Source: Streptomyces sp. NBC_00239
GTDB lineage: Bacteria > Actinomycetota > Actinomycetes > Streptomycetales > Streptomycetaceae
Direction of reading: 5' to 3'
DNA: 64,000 nt
Assembly (NCBI RefSeq): GCF_036194065.1
Contig: NZ_CP108095.1
Span: 4,030,001 to 4,094,000 of the forward strand
This document shows, in pieces, positions 32,101 through 40,594 of this stretch. Within the stretch, counting starts at the first letter, position 1. Every line of letters begins with the position of its first letter. The notes beneath the pieces were generated by a model. The model did not search any database, had not been told where the DNA came from, and saw nothing but the letters and a program-made list of their open reading frames with translations. Both the position numbers and the translations under genes were made by a program.

Positions 32101-32676
32101 ATGATCACCGCCCTCGAACGGACCGCGCCGCGCGACCTCGCCGCACAGCTTCCGGCCCGCTTGTCCCTCACTCCGAAGACCATGCTCGCCGGGCAGCTCG
32201 ACGGCGCCTGGTGGCCCTACTCCCGGGACCTCGAAGCCGAGCTCCCGGTGTTGGTGGCCGCCTTGGTCGAACCCTGGGGCCGCATCACCCGCGTCACCGT
32301 GAACCCCTCCCGCTGGCCCGTCGTCCCGCACACGGTTCCCGTGGCCGGGCAGACGCTGCACGTGGGCTGGTTCACCGAACAGGACCCCGACAAGCTGATC
32401 CTGCTCTCCTACACCGTCGGCCGCTGGGACCTGCTGGTCGTCCCGCCCGACACCGGCCGCGCGAGCGCGGCCCGCCTGATGGCCGCAGCGGCGATACCGG
32501 GCAGTGCCCTCACCGCGGACGTACTGATGGCCAACGAAGCCGTCATCGGAGGCGGCACCCGCGACGCCCGTCTCCGGGAGGCCACCTGGGAGGGCGAAGG
32601 CGGGGCCTGCATGTCCCCCTTCGGGCACCCGATGGGACGAAGCGCCCTCCCGCTGCCCGGAAACGGCTGGAGTTGA
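32101..32676 (+). CDS. DUF5994 family protein (copy 2)
   Basis: A 191-residue paralogue of the divergent gene: Q-L-D-G-A-W-W-P-Y-S-R-D-L-E-A-E-L-P-V-L, W-G-R-I-T-R-V-T-V-N-P and W-D-L-L-V-V-P-P-D-T line up with copy 1. It has a longer C-terminus with a Trp and several Gly residues. It is followed closely by three small genes in the same direction. The function is unknown. Confidence 0.85.
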   Translation: MITALERTAPRDLAAQLPARLSLTPKTMLAGQLDGAWWPYSRDLEAELPVLVAALVEPWGRITRVTVNPSRWPVVPHTVPVAGQTLHVGWFTEQDPDKLILLSYTVGRWDLLVVPPDTGRASAARLMAAAAIPGSALTADVLMANEAVIGGGTRDARLREATWEGEGGACMSPFGHPMGRSALPLPGNGWS

Positions 32677-32681
32677 GTTCC

Positions 32682-32852
32682 GTGGAGACCATCGTCCTCA
32701 TCGCAGTGATCATCCTCGCGATCGGCATCGGAATGCGCCTGATCCACCTGCTCAACGCGCAGCACGACGCGCGGATCGCGGCCTACCACTTCAGCGACCC
32801 GCTGCCACGGCCTCCCGGTCAACCGGACGACACCAGTCGTCGAGCCCACTGA
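32682..32852 (+). CDS. Small membrane-anchored protein (56 aa)
   Basis: GTG 32682 follows GGAG by nine bases, and lies five bases after the DUF5994 stop. Residues 3-20 (I-V-L-I-A-V-I-I-L-A-I-G-I-G-M-R-L-I) form one helix near the N-terminus, followed by a short polar tail. The layout suggests a single-pass inner membrane protein with the tail in the cytoplasm. It is probably in the DUF5994 transcript. Confidence 0.6.
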   Translation: METIVLIAVIILAIGIGMRLIHLLNAQHDARIAAYHFSDPLPRPPGQPDDTSRRAH

Positions 32853-32963
32853 ACGGGTGCCGACCGGTGAGGAACGGACGTTCCTCCGACCGGGGTCAGC
32901 GGCCGGGGCGCCACGGCGCCCCGGCCTGCCGGCCTCTCGCCCACCCTGAAGGGACACGCCCAC

Positions 32964-33233
32964 GTGAAGCACATCGAGACCCAGACGCTGCCGTCGCTCG
33001 GGCACGCCGAGGTACGGATCATCGCGCACACGCCGGAAGCCGCCCGCGCGGTCGCGGAAGCCCTGCGCGGTTGCTTCGCCGGAGCGGAACAGCGCAGCTA
33101 CCCCGGCCTCGACGGCGACACACGGCTCCACCTCACCGTGGACACGGCGACGCCCGCCGGCCCCGCCCGCTCGTGGCTGGCCACCAGCCTGCCCCCCGTC
33201 GGCGGCGGCCCCCACTCCGACGAGATCCGATAA
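32964..33233 (+). CDS. Hypothetical protein (89 aa)
   Basis: GTG 32964 follows AAGGGA by about ten bases. The protein has a beta-alpha-beta look (G-H-A-E-V-R-I-I-A-H-T-P-E-A-A-R-A-V-A-E-A-L and T-R-L-H-L-T-V-D-T-A), like a small ferredoxin-fold domain. No motif or family is recognised. Same direction as the DUF5994 gene and its small neighbour. Confidence 0.7.
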   Translation: MKHIETQTLPSLGHAEVRIIAHTPEAARAVAEALRGCFAGAEQRSYPGLDGDTRLHLTVDTATPAGPARSWLATSLPPVGGGPHSDEIR

Positions 33234-33297
33234 GACCCGCCCGGGAAGACCCGACGGGCCGTCACGGAGCCCTCCTCGCACACGAAGGGACGCGGTC

Positions 33298-33570
33298 ATG
33301 GCCACACTGCGCGAACGCAAGACCTACCGCGGACAGGTGCTCCGCGTCCTGTACGAAGCCGTCGAAGGCAACCGCCTCCTCGGCATCACCGGAGCACGGC
33401 TACGGCGCGAACTCCACGTGCCGGAACAGGATCTGGCCGCCGCCTGCACCTACCTGGCGGGCGAAGGGCTGATCACCGTCGACTGGGAGCCGGGCAACAC
33501 CCCCGCGATGGTCACCCTGACCCACGAGGGAATCAGACGCATGGAGGCCGAGGAGGAAGAGCGCGGCTGA
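33298..33570 (+). CDS. Winged-helix-like small protein (90 aa)
   Basis: ATG 33298 follows AAGGGA. The sequence fits a winged helix: V-L-R-V-L-Y-E-A-V-E-G-N, I-T-G-A-R-L-R-R-E-L-H-V-P-E-Q-D-L-A-A-A-C-T-Y-L, G-L-I-T-V-D-W and M-V-T-L-T-H-E-G-I. The order and lengths suggest a DNA-binding or protein-binding module. It ends in an acidic tail. The function is unknown. Confidence 0.7.
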   Translation: MATLRERKTYRGQVLRVLYEAVEGNRLLGITGARLRRELHVPEQDLAAACTYLAGEGLITVDWEPGNTPAMVTLTHEGIRRMEAEEEERG

Positions 33571-33674
33571 CATCCCCTCACACGCGTCACACGCGAAGGG
33601 GGCTCCGCTCCTCCGTACGCGTTCGGCGGCCCGGGGAGCCGGCGGGGTACTCATCGGCGGTCCTGAGGCGGAAA

Positions 33675-33692
33675 GTGAGTACGTGTACTCAC
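33675..33692. promoter_or_regulatory. Perfect inverted repeat upstream of lipoprotein gene
   Basis: GTGAGTAC-GT-GTACTCAC at 33675-33692 is an exact 8-2-8 dyad, ending 34 bases before the lipoprotein start. It looks like an operator for a dimeric repressor; no matching regulator is adjacent. Confidence 0.5.
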
Positions 33693-33726
33693 GTGCGGGA
33701 CGGCGGGCCACCGGCAGGCTGCGGTC

Positions 33727-34476
33727 ATGCGAACGATCTCCCTCCCGAAGCCCCTGATCGCGGCCGTGCTCGGCGCCCTGGCCCTCTCCGCCTGCGGCGC
33801 CCCGCACGCGGACGCCGACCGGTCCCCCGCCGCCAAGGCCCGTCCGGCCGCCGCGTCGCACGCCTCCGGCGCCGAGGAGGCGGAGATGCGTTTCATGGAG
33901 CTGACGGCCCGGATCCTGACGGACTGCCCCCCCCCCCCCCCCCCCCCCCCCGGAGCCCCCGCCGACAAGGGCGCGGCCGACGCGCCCCTCCCCCCGGACG
34001 CGTGGAGCGAGGCCCCCCGTCCCGAGGACCTGCCGGGCGGCTCCGGACCGGTCACGCCCCGCTACGGCCCGGGCGAGACGCCGCCCGGCACGCCGGACGC
34101 GGACGGGGCCGTCCCGGTCCCGTTCGACGACCCGGCGACGGCCGCTCCCGACGCGACGCCGGCCCGCCCGGGCACCGCGGCGCAGGCGCCGCTGTCCGAG
34201 GCGGAGCGCTGCGTCGGAGACCGGCACGCCCGCCGGATCACCGAGGCCCTGCGGAAGGCCGCCCCCGCCGACCACCAGGCGCTGCGGACCGCCCTCGTCG
34301 GGCTGGACTACCCGGCGGCCCGGATCCACCGCCTGCCCGACGGCGACACCACCCGGGTCGACCTGCGCTTCATGGGCGGCCGCGCGGTCCTGGACATCAC
34401 CGGCACCGGCCCGGCCCCGACCGTCACCCTGGCATCGGAAGACACCGCCGACACCACGGCCCGCCGCACCCCGTGA
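33727..34476 (+). CDS. Lipoprotein with polyproline tract
   Basis: A 249-residue protein with a lipoprotein signal ending A-L-A-L-S-A-C-G (Cys near residue 23). Residues about 68-75 are a run of prolines encoded by a 25-base C tract, and residues 75-160 are Pro/Asp-rich and disordered. The C-terminal 85 residues look folded (E-R-C-V-G-D-R-H-A-R-R-I-T-E-A-L, V-D-L-R-F-M-G-G-R-A-V-L-D-I). No domain is recognised. Any length change in the C tract that is not a multiple of three would cut the protein, so expression may vary. Confidence 0.75.
   Translation: MRTISLPKPLIAAVLGALALSACGAPHADADRSPAAKARPAAASHASGAEEAEMRFMELTARILTDCPPPPPPPPGAPADKGAADAPLPPDAWSEAPRPEDLPGGSGPVTPRYGPGETPPGTPDADGAVPVPFDDPATAAPDATPARPGTAAQAPLSEAERCVGDRHARRITEALRKAAPADHQALRTALVGLDYPAARIHRLPDGDTTRVDLRFMGGRAVLDITGTGPAPTVTLASEDTADTTARRTP
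33927..33951 (+). repeat. 25-base poly-C tract inside a coding region
   Basis: C occupies every position from 33927 to 33951 inside the lipoprotein gene. Tracts this long slip easily in replication and in sequencing. Confidence 0.85.
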
Positions 34477-34850
34477 CCTCCCCGAGCACGGGCGACCAAG
34501 ACCCCGCGGCCTCGGGGGCTGTTCCGCAACATGACCCGCGCCCCGGGCAGCCCGGACAGGGACTGACCCACGGGTGACCCGTGCCGATGACCCCGTGGCG
34601 ACGGCTCCGTGCCGATGAGTCCGTGTTGGTGATCCGGCGTTGATGACCCGGCGTTGATGAGCCGGTGTTGATGACCGCGTGCCGCCGATCGCGGTTTTCC
34701 CGTAGCGGTGACCGGGGGGGGGTGGGAAGAGGGAGCGCCCACCTCTTTCCATGATCAAGATATAGCCCACCGGGGGGCTTGCGGCAAGACCCCGGTGGTG
34801 CCGCAGAATCGCCCACCTAAGCCGAAGTACGAGGCCACAGGGGGTGCGGA
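34477..34850. other. Intergenic region with GTTGATGA-type repeats
   Basis: No gene is supported. From about 34579 to 34680 the word (C/G)GT-G-x-TGATGA recurs every 15-16 bases: three close copies are CCGGCGTTGATGA, CCGGCGTTGATGA and CCGGTGTTGATGA, with weaker copies before them. It lies upstream of the glycosyltransferase pair and could be a multi-site operator or slippage-grown DNA. Confidence 0.55.
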
Positions 34851-36089
34851 GTGCGGGTGTTGCTGTCTGCCTACGGGGCGCGCGGGAGCGTCGAGCCGAT
34901 GGTGGGGCTGGCCGTGCGGCTGCGGGAACTGGGCGCCGAGGTGCGGGTGTGCGCGCCGCCGGACGAGGAGTTCGCGGAGCTGTTCGCGGGTGTCGGGGTG
35001 CCGCTGGTGCCGGTCGGCGCCCCGGTGCGTCCGCTGGTGACCACGGTGGTGCCGGGGTCGGCGGCGGGGCTGGCGCAGCGCATGGCCGATCTGATGGACG
35101 CGCAGTTCACGGTGCTGGCCGCGGCGGCCGAGGGGTGCGACGCGCTGGTGGCGACGGGGCCGTTGCCGGTGACGGCCGGCGCGCGGTCGGTGGCCGAGCG
35201 GCTCGGCATCCGGTACGTGCACGCGGCGCACACGCCGGTCGGCCTGCCGTCGCCGCACCAGCCGCCGCCCGCGCGGCGGGGCCGGCCGTTGCCGCCGGGG
35301 GTGCGGGACAACCTGGAGCTGTGGGAGGTGGACGCCCGCAACGCGAACGAGATGTTCGGCGCCGCCCTGGGCGCCCGTCGGGCGGCGGCCGGCCTCCCGG
35401 CGGTCGACAGCGTCCGTGACTACGCCTTCACCGGCAGCCCTTGGCTGGCCACGGACCCGGTCCTGAGCCCGTGGCGGCCGACGGAGCTCGGTGTGGTGCA
35501 GACCGGTGCGTGGCTGCGGGCGGACGAACGCCCGCTGCCACCCGAGCTGGTGACGTTCCTGGAGGCCGGGACGGCTCCGGTGTACGTGGGCTTCGGCAGC
35601 ACGCCCCTGGGCGCCCGTGCGAAGGGCATGGCCCGGGCGGCGGTCGAGGCGGTCCGGGCGCAGGGCCGCCGCGTGGTGGTCTCCCGCGGCTGGGCCGGGC
35701 TGGACCCGGTCGACGACCGGGACGACTGCTTCGCCGTCGGCGAGGTCAACCAGCAGGCGCTGTTCCGCCGGGTCGCCGCCGTCGTGCACCACGGCAGCGC
35801 GGGTACCACGACCACCGCCGCGCGGGCCGGGGCGCCGCAGGTCGTGGTGGCGCAGGGGGCGGACCAGCCGTACTGGGCCGGCCGGGTGACCGGCCTCGGT
35901 ATCGGCACGGCACCCGACGACGGGCCGGTTCCGAGCAGCGCGTCCCTGTCGGCCGCCCTCCGGGCGGCCCTGGCCCCCGCGACGGTCGCCCGGGCAACTG
36001 CCCTTGCCGGCACGGTCCGTACGGACGGCGCGGCCGTGGCCGCCAGGCTGCTGCTCGACTCCGTCGGCGCAAACCCCACCTGCCCGTAG
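34851..36089 (+). CDS. GT-B glycosyltransferase (family 1 / MGT-like), copy 1
   Basis: A 412-residue protein from GTG 34851. The N-terminus M-R-V-L-L-S-A-Y-G-A-R-G-S-V-E-P is the acceptor-domain start of GT1 enzymes. The C-terminal donor site shows V-V-H-H-G-S-A-G-T-T-T-T-A-A-R-A-G-A-P-Q-V-V-V-x-x-G-A-D-Q-P-Y-W, including the usual D-Q position. Such enzymes glycosylate natural products or lipids or inactivate macrolides. Relative to copy 2 one Gly in the HHGG motif is Ser here. It is followed at 39 bases by a close paralogue. Confidence 0.9.
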   Translation: MRVLLSAYGARGSVEPMVGLAVRLRELGAEVRVCAPPDEEFAELFAGVGVPLVPVGAPVRPLVTTVVPGSAAGLAQRMADLMDAQFTVLAAAAEGCDALVATGPLPVTAGARSVAERLGIRYVHAAHTPVGLPSPHQPPPARRGRPLPPGVRDNLELWEVDARNANEMFGAALGARRAAAGLPAVDSVRDYAFTGSPWLATDPVLSPWRPTELGVVQTGAWLRADERPLPPELVTFLEAGTAPVYVGFGSTPLGARAKGMARAAVEAVRAQGRRVVVSRGWAGLDPVDDRDDCFAVGEVNQQALFRRVAAVVHHGSAGTTTTAARAGAPQVVVAQGADQPYWAGRVTGLGIGTAPDDGPVPSSASLSAALRAALAPATVARATALAGTVRTDGAAVAARLLLDSVGANPTCP

Positions 36090-36128
36090 CCCGAGAAATC
36101 GAAGATTCACAAGAATGAGGGTCGCTGC

Positions 36129-37376
36129 ATGCGCGTGTTGTTGATGGCGTACGGGTCGCGCGGGGACGTCGAGCCGATGGTGGGGCTCGCGTTGAGCCTG
36201 CGGGCGCTCGGCGCGGAGGTGCGGGTGTGCGCGCCGCCGGACTTCGCCGAGCTGCTGGGCGGTGTGGGGCTGCCGCTGACGCCGGTGGGCGAGCCGTTGC
36301 GGCCGGTCGTGAAGGCGGTCGTGACCGGGACGGCGCCGCCGAAGGCCGAGGGCCTGGCGCAGCGGGTGACCGCGCTGCTCACCACGGCGTACGACGCGAT
36401 CGCCCCGGTGGCCGAGGGCTGTGACGCGGTGGTGGCGACGGGCCTGGTCCCGGCCGTGGCGGCCGCGCGGTCGGTGGCCGAGCAGCTGGGCATCCCCTTC
36501 CGGACGGTGGCGTACTTCCCGGCGTACCTGCCGTCGCCGCACCACCCGCCGCTGCCGTGGCCGGGCCGGCCGCTCCCGCAGGACGTGACCGACAACCGGG
36601 TGCTGTGGGACCTGAACGCCGAGAGCCTGAACGCCCTGTTCGGCGGGGCGGTCAACGCCCACCGCGCGTCGATCGGCCTGTCCCCGGTGGACGACGTGCG
36701 CGATCACGTCCTGACCGGCCGGCCGCTGCTGGCGGCCGACGCGGTGCTCAGCCCGTGGCCGGAGCCGTCGGACCTCGACGTGGTGCAGACCGGCGCGTGG
36801 ATCCGGCCGGACGAACGGCCGCTCCCGGCCGGGCTGGAGGCGTTCCTGGACGCCGGCGAACCGCCGGTGTACGTGGGCTTCGGCAGCATTCCGGTGCGCG
36901 AGGCGGAGGACGTCACCCGGGCGGTCGTCGAGGCCGTCCGCGCGCAGGGGCGCCGCGTCCTCCTCTCCCGTGGCTGGGCCGACCTGGAACCGACCGACGA
37001 CAAGGACGACGTCCACGTGATCGGCGAGGTCAACCAACAGGCGCTGTTCGGGCGGGTGGCCGCCGTCGTGCACCACGGCGGCGCTGGGACCACGACGACG
37101 GCCGCGCGGGCCGGTGCGCCGCAGGTGGTCGTGCCCCAGCTGGCGGACCAGCCGTACTGGGCCGCGCGGGTGGCCGAGCTGGGCATCGGCGCGGCGCACG
37201 ACGGCCCGACGCCGACCTTCGAGTCCCTCTCGGCCGCGCTCGGGACCGCGCTGGCGCCCGGGACCCGGACCCGGGCGGAGGCCGTGGCGGACAGCATCCG
37301 CACCGACGGGGCGGCGACGGCCGCGAAGCTGCTGCTCGACGCCATCGGCCGGGAAAGGCCGCCCGTGTCCGCGTGA
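36129..37376 (+). CDS. GT-B glycosyltransferase, copy 2
   Basis: A 415-residue paralogue of the preceding gene, alike along its whole length, with G-Y-G-S-R-G-D-V-E-P-like start (M-A-Y-G-S-R-G-D-V-E-P-M) and V-V-H-H-G-G-A-G-T-T-T-T-A-A-R-A-G-A-P-Q at the donor site. AGGG precedes ATG 36129. The R-G-D-V and H-H-G-G forms are the usual ones, so copy 2 looks closer to the ancestor. The pair may use two acceptors or donors, or be recent duplicates; no biosynthetic cluster is adjacent. Confidence 0.9.
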   Translation: MRVLLMAYGSRGDVEPMVGLALSLRALGAEVRVCAPPDFAELLGGVGLPLTPVGEPLRPVVKAVVTGTAPPKAEGLAQRVTALLTTAYDAIAPVAEGCDAVVATGLVPAVAAARSVAEQLGIPFRTVAYFPAYLPSPHHPPLPWPGRPLPQDVTDNRVLWDLNAESLNALFGGAVNAHRASIGLSPVDDVRDHVLTGRPLLAADAVLSPWPEPSDLDVVQTGAWIRPDERPLPAGLEAFLDAGEPPVYVGFGSIPVREAEDVTRAVVEAVRAQGRRVLLSRGWADLEPTDDKDDVHVIGEVNQQALFGRVAAVVHHGGAGTTTTAARAGAPQVVVPQLADQPYWAARVAELGIGAAHDGPTPTFESLSAALGTALAPGTRTRAEAVADSIRTDGAATAAKLLLDAIGRERPPVSA

Positions 37377-37452
37377 ACCCGTCCGGCCGGGTCGGAGGCG
37401 CGGTCGGAGGCGGCGCCGACCGGCCGGCGGGGAGGCCCGGGGACTGACGCTC

Positions 37453-37523
37453 GGGCCGTCGTCACGGCGGCCGGGCCGTCACGGCGGCGGGTCCGTCACG
37501 GCGGTGGGTCCGTCACGGCGGCG
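37453..37523. repeat. Four tandem GGGCCGTCACGGCGG-like units
   Basis: Copies begin near 37453, 37473, 37489 and 37506 with a period of 16-20 bases, each holding CCGTCACGGCGG or CCGTCGTCACGGCGG. Each unit contains CCGTCACGG, an odd palindrome. The array reaches into the last codons of the YihY-like gene and encodes part of its Pro/Ala tail. Confidence 0.65.
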
Positions 37524-38451
37524 GGGGCGCGGCCCTCGGGGTGCGGAGCCAGCGTGCCGGCCGGGGCTCGTGGACCAGCACGTAGCCGATGGCGATCGCG
37601 AGCGTGATGACGACGAACAGCCCGATCAGCCAGGACATCAGGACGAACACCGAACCGAGGCTGCCGAACTGCCGCATGCTGCGCTCCACCGCGTGCGGCA
37701 TGTAGAACATCGAGGCCGCGGACAGCAGCTGCACCCCGACGCCCGCCAGCACGGCACCGGGCAGCAGCGGCAGCCACGGAATCCGGGCACCGAGCAGCAG
37801 GTGCTGGGTCCACCACCACAGCAGCGTGCCGCCGGCCGCCGCGAGGACGGCGCCGGCGGCCCGGCCGGCGCCGAAGGCGTCCTGCACCAGCCCCTGGAAG
37901 ACGAGTGCGGCCAGCCAGACGGTGAGCCAGGCCACCCACCGCCAGGCCGCGAGCCGGGCCTTGGCCTTGGGGAGGTGCCAGGAACGCTCGCACGTCGCCT
38001 GTAGGGCGCGGCTGCAGGCGGTGGCCGACAGCAGCGTGACCACGATCCCCACCGTGCCGGTGCTCGCGATGGCCGTGGTGCCGGTGGCGGAGTACACCTC
38101 CCGCACCTGGTCCAGAGCGGCGTCCTGGAGCCCCAGCGTCCTGCGGATCGACAGGACCAGCTGGTCCTGCATCCAGTCGGGGGCGAGGGCGCCGATGACG
38201 AAGAGGGCCGGCAGCGCCCCGAGGAAGGCCTGGGCCGCCAGTCGGAACGCGCAGTCCAGGATCTTGACGGCCGCGAACTGCTCCAGGAGCCGGCCGAGCA
38301 GCGGGGTGTGCCTGCGCATCCACCGGGGTACGACGAGACGCCGCGCTCCGGATCGCGGCCCGGACCGCGGCCCCCCTTCCGGGCCCCCTTCCGGGCCGCC
38401 TTCCGGCCCGTGCTCCGGTTCGGGCACGGGCAGCGCACGCGGCACGGGCAC
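37513..38451 (-). CDS. YihY/BrkB-like multi-pass membrane protein
   Basis: A 312-residue protein. GTG 38451 has GAGGAG six bases upstream; the longer frame runs into the divergent promoter region. After a Pro/Glu-rich head with an E-G-G-P repeat (about residues 14-24) come five to six hydrophobic helices, with Q-A-F-L-G-A-L-P-A-L-F-V-I-G and G-S-V-F-V-L-M-S-W-L-I-G-L-F, in line with YihY/BrkB proteins. The family was once thought to be RNase BN but is an uncharacterised membrane family. Divergent from the ion-channel operon. Confidence 0.8.
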   Translation of the reverse strand: MPVPRALPVPEPEHGPEGGPEGGPEGGPRSGPRSGARRLVVPRWMRRHTPLLGRLLEQFAAVKILDCAFRLAAQAFLGALPALFVIGALAPDWMQDQLVLSIRRTLGLQDAALDQVREVYSATGTTAIASTGTVGIVVTLLSATACSRALQATCERSWHLPKAKARLAAWRWVAWLTVWLAALVFQGLVQDAFGAGRAAGAVLAAAGGTLLWWWTQHLLLGARIPWLPLLPGAVLAGVGVQLLSAASMFYMPHAVERSMRQFGSLGSVFVLMSWLIGLFVVITLAIAIGYVLVHEPRPARWLRTPRAAPPPP

Positions 38452-38608
38452 GGTGAACTCCTCACGGGGACGGTTCCCGACGTCAGTCCCCCACCCTTCC
38501 ACGCAGGATGAAGAAATGCAGTTATATCCGGCATTTCGCCGCCCGGTCCCGTCCCTCCCGTGATTGCATCTCTCCCCGAGGCAGCGCCGCGCCCGTGAAG
38601 GAGGCCGC

Positions 38609-39871
38609 ATGTCCCGCAGGCCGACTCGCGAGATGCGCCGGGACTTGGCCCAGCTCGTCTGCGCGGCCGCCGGGCTGGTGCTGGGGCTGCTGGTGCCGCT
38701 GCTCCACGCGGGGCCCCAGGTCGACGCCCGGCCCGTGGTGAGCCTGCTGTTCACGCTCGGATTCGGTGTCATCAGCCTGGTGAGCATCATCTACTCGATG
38801 CTTTTCCTGGTCGTGCAGTTCTCCGCCAGCACCTTCACTCCGCGCCTGGGCCTGTTCCGCGACGAACCGATCGTCTGGCGGCTCTTCGCCTTCAGCGTCG
38901 GGGTGTTCGTCTTCTGCATCAGCGCGGCGCTGGTCATCGGCGCCCGCGACCGGGTCTCGCTCCTCGTCCCCTGTGCGGCCGTGGTGCTCTCCCTGACCGC
39001 CCTCGCCCTGATGAGGACGTTGCAGATGAGGGCGTTCGGCTCGATCCAGCTCGGCCACGCCCTCACCGCGATCACCACCCGCGCGCACCAGCTCTTCGAC
39101 ACGCTGTACGTACGCCCGTACGCCCCCGACCCCCCGGCCGGGTCGCCGCCCACGCAGCCCCCGGAGCACTCCGAGCGCCCCGTACCGGAGGAGTACGGGT
39201 CGTACGGGTCGTACGAGGCAGTCGCCTGGCCCGGTCCGGCGCGCGTGCTCCAGCAGATCGACGTGCCCGCCCTGGTCCTGGCGGCGCGGCGGCACGACTG
39301 CGCGGTCGACTTCCGCGTCGCCCCCGGCCGTACCGTCTCCCGGGGCATGGCGCTGGCCGCGGTGACGGGCGCTCCCCCGCCCTCCCGGGCCCTGCGCGAC
39401 GCCGTCGTCACCGGCCTGGTCACCGGCGTGGAGCGCACCTTCGACCAGGACCCCGAACTGCCGTTCCGACTGCTCGCCGACATCGCACTGCGGGCCCTGT
39501 CGGCGGCCGTCAACGATCCGGCGACCGCGGTGGACAGCATGGACCGCCTGGAAGACCTCCTCACCCGGCTGGCCGACCGCGACCTGGACGTCGGCCGCTT
39601 CGCCGACGAGGCGGGCCGGCTGCGGGTGACGGTCCCCGTCCCCGGCTGGGAGCAGTACGTACGGACCGCCGTCGACGACGTCGCCTTCGCGGCGGCCGGC
39701 TCCCCGATGGCTCTGCGCAGGATGCGGGACCTGCTCGGCCGCCTGCTCGAAGCGGCCCCCGAGGACCGGCGGCCGGTACTACGGGAGCGGCTCCAATGGG
39801 TCGAGCGCACCGGGAGCGGCGCGTTCCCGCTGGTCTGGACGTCGTACGAGGACGGTGGCCGTGCTGCTTGA
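38609..39871 (+). CDS. DUF2254 membrane protein
   Basis: A 420-residue protein; AAGGAGG precedes ATG 38609. Four hydrophobic helices lie in the first 150 residues (L-G-L-L-V-P-L-L, F-T-L-G-F-G-V-I-S-L-V-S-I-I-Y-S-M-L-F-L-V-V-Q-F). The conserved F-S-A-S-T-F-T-P-R-L segment and R-A-L-S-A-A-V-N-D-P-A-T-A mark DUF2254. The soluble rest may be cytoplasmic. Its stop overlaps a short frame and then the K+ channel start, so it belongs to an ion-transport operon. The function of the family is unknown. Confidence 0.88.
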   Translation: MSRRPTREMRRDLAQLVCAAAGLVLGLLVPLLHAGPQVDARPVVSLLFTLGFGVISLVSIIYSMLFLVVQFSASTFTPRLGLFRDEPIVWRLFAFSVGVFVFCISAALVIGARDRVSLLVPCAAVVLSLTALALMRTLQMRAFGSIQLGHALTAITTRAHQLFDTLYVRPYAPDPPAGSPPTQPPEHSERPVPEEYGSYGSYEAVAWPGPARVLQQIDVPALVLAARRHDCAVDFRVAPGRTVSRGMALAAVTGAPPPSRALRDAVVTGLVTGVERTFDQDPELPFRLLADIALRALSAAVNDPATAVDSMDRLEDLLTRLADRDLDVGRFADEAGRLRVTVPVPGWEQYVRTAVDDVAFAAAGSPMALRRMRDLLGRLLEAAPEDRRPVLRERLQWVERTGSGAFPLVWTSYEDGGRAA

Positions 39872-40007
39872 CCTGTTCCTCATCGGCCCGGTGATCACGG
39901 TCCACCCGTTGCCCATCGCGGCCTTCGCGCCGGTGGTGTCCGCGCCCAGGAAGGTGCGGAGCGGGCTCGCCTCGGAACATCCCGTCGCGTGCGAGGTGCG
40001 GGCATGA
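39861..40007 (+). CDS. Possible 48-aa coupled peptide
   Basis: A short frame from GTG 39861 that overlaps the DUF2254 stop by 11 bases and ends in ATGA shared with the K+ channel start. The first 20 residues are hydrophobic (L-L-D-L-F-L-I-G-P-V-I-T-V). Double overlap is typical of coupled genes, but the sequence might merely carry coupling. Nothing else supports it. Confidence 0.35.
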   Translation: MLLDLFLIGPVITVHPLPIAAFAPVVSAPRKVRSGLASEHPVACEVRA

Positions 40008-40591
40008 GCGTGGAAAGCTCAGCCCGGCAGCGCCGACGCGCCCTGGCAGCCACCGTGCTGCGCTCGCTGGGCTCCGTGGTCCTGCTCACGGCCATGTTCT
40101 ACGCGGCCCCCCTGGACCGCGGGTTCGGTGTCCTGACCGTCGTGACGCTCGGGCTCGGCCTCGTGACCTTCGGGCTGGTGGTCGCGTGGCAGGTCGCCGC
40201 CATCACCCATGCCCGGTACCCGCGGCTGCGCGCCATCGAGGCGCTGGCCACCGCCGTACCGCTCTTCCTGCTGCTGTTCTCAGCCGCATACGTCCTCCTC
40301 TCCCAGGCGGTGCCGCAGTCGTTCTCGGAACCGCTGAACCGGACGGGCGCCCTCTACTTCACGGTCACGGTGTTCGCGACCGTGGGCTTCGGGGACATCG
40401 TGCCCACCAGCGAGGCGGCCCGCGCGCTGACCACCGGGCAGATGGTCGCCGACCTGATCGTGGTCGGGGTGGTCGCCAAGATGCTGTTCGGCGCGGTGCA
40501 GATCGGCGTGAGCCGGCGGGCGTCGGGTTCCCCGGGCGGCGCGGGAAGCGGCCCGGGCGGATCATCGATCGGGGGAGCGGAAAGGAAATGA
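40004..40591 (+). CDS. Two-helix K+ channel
   Basis: A 195-residue protein from ATG 40004. The pore region V-F-A-T-V-G-F-G-D-I-V-P-T contains the T-V-G-F-G-D selectivity filter, flanked by hydrophobic helices (about residues 80-105 and 148-165). Two further hydrophobic segments lie at 15-35 and 40-62, so the protein may have four helices in all with one pore loop. No RCK domain is attached. It would form a K+ channel in the cytoplasmic membrane. It lies between DUF2254 and a ClC gene. Confidence 0.9.
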   Translation: MSVESSARQRRRALAATVLRSLGSVVLLTAMFYAAPLDRGFGVLTVVTLGLGLVTFGLVVAWQVAAITHARYPRLRAIEALATAVPLFLLLFSAAYVLLSQAVPQSFSEPLNRTGALYFTVTVFATVGFGDIVPTSEAARALTTGQMVADLIVVGVVAKMLFGAVQIGVSRRASGSPGGAGSGPGGSSIGGAERK

Positions 40592-40594
40592 CCC

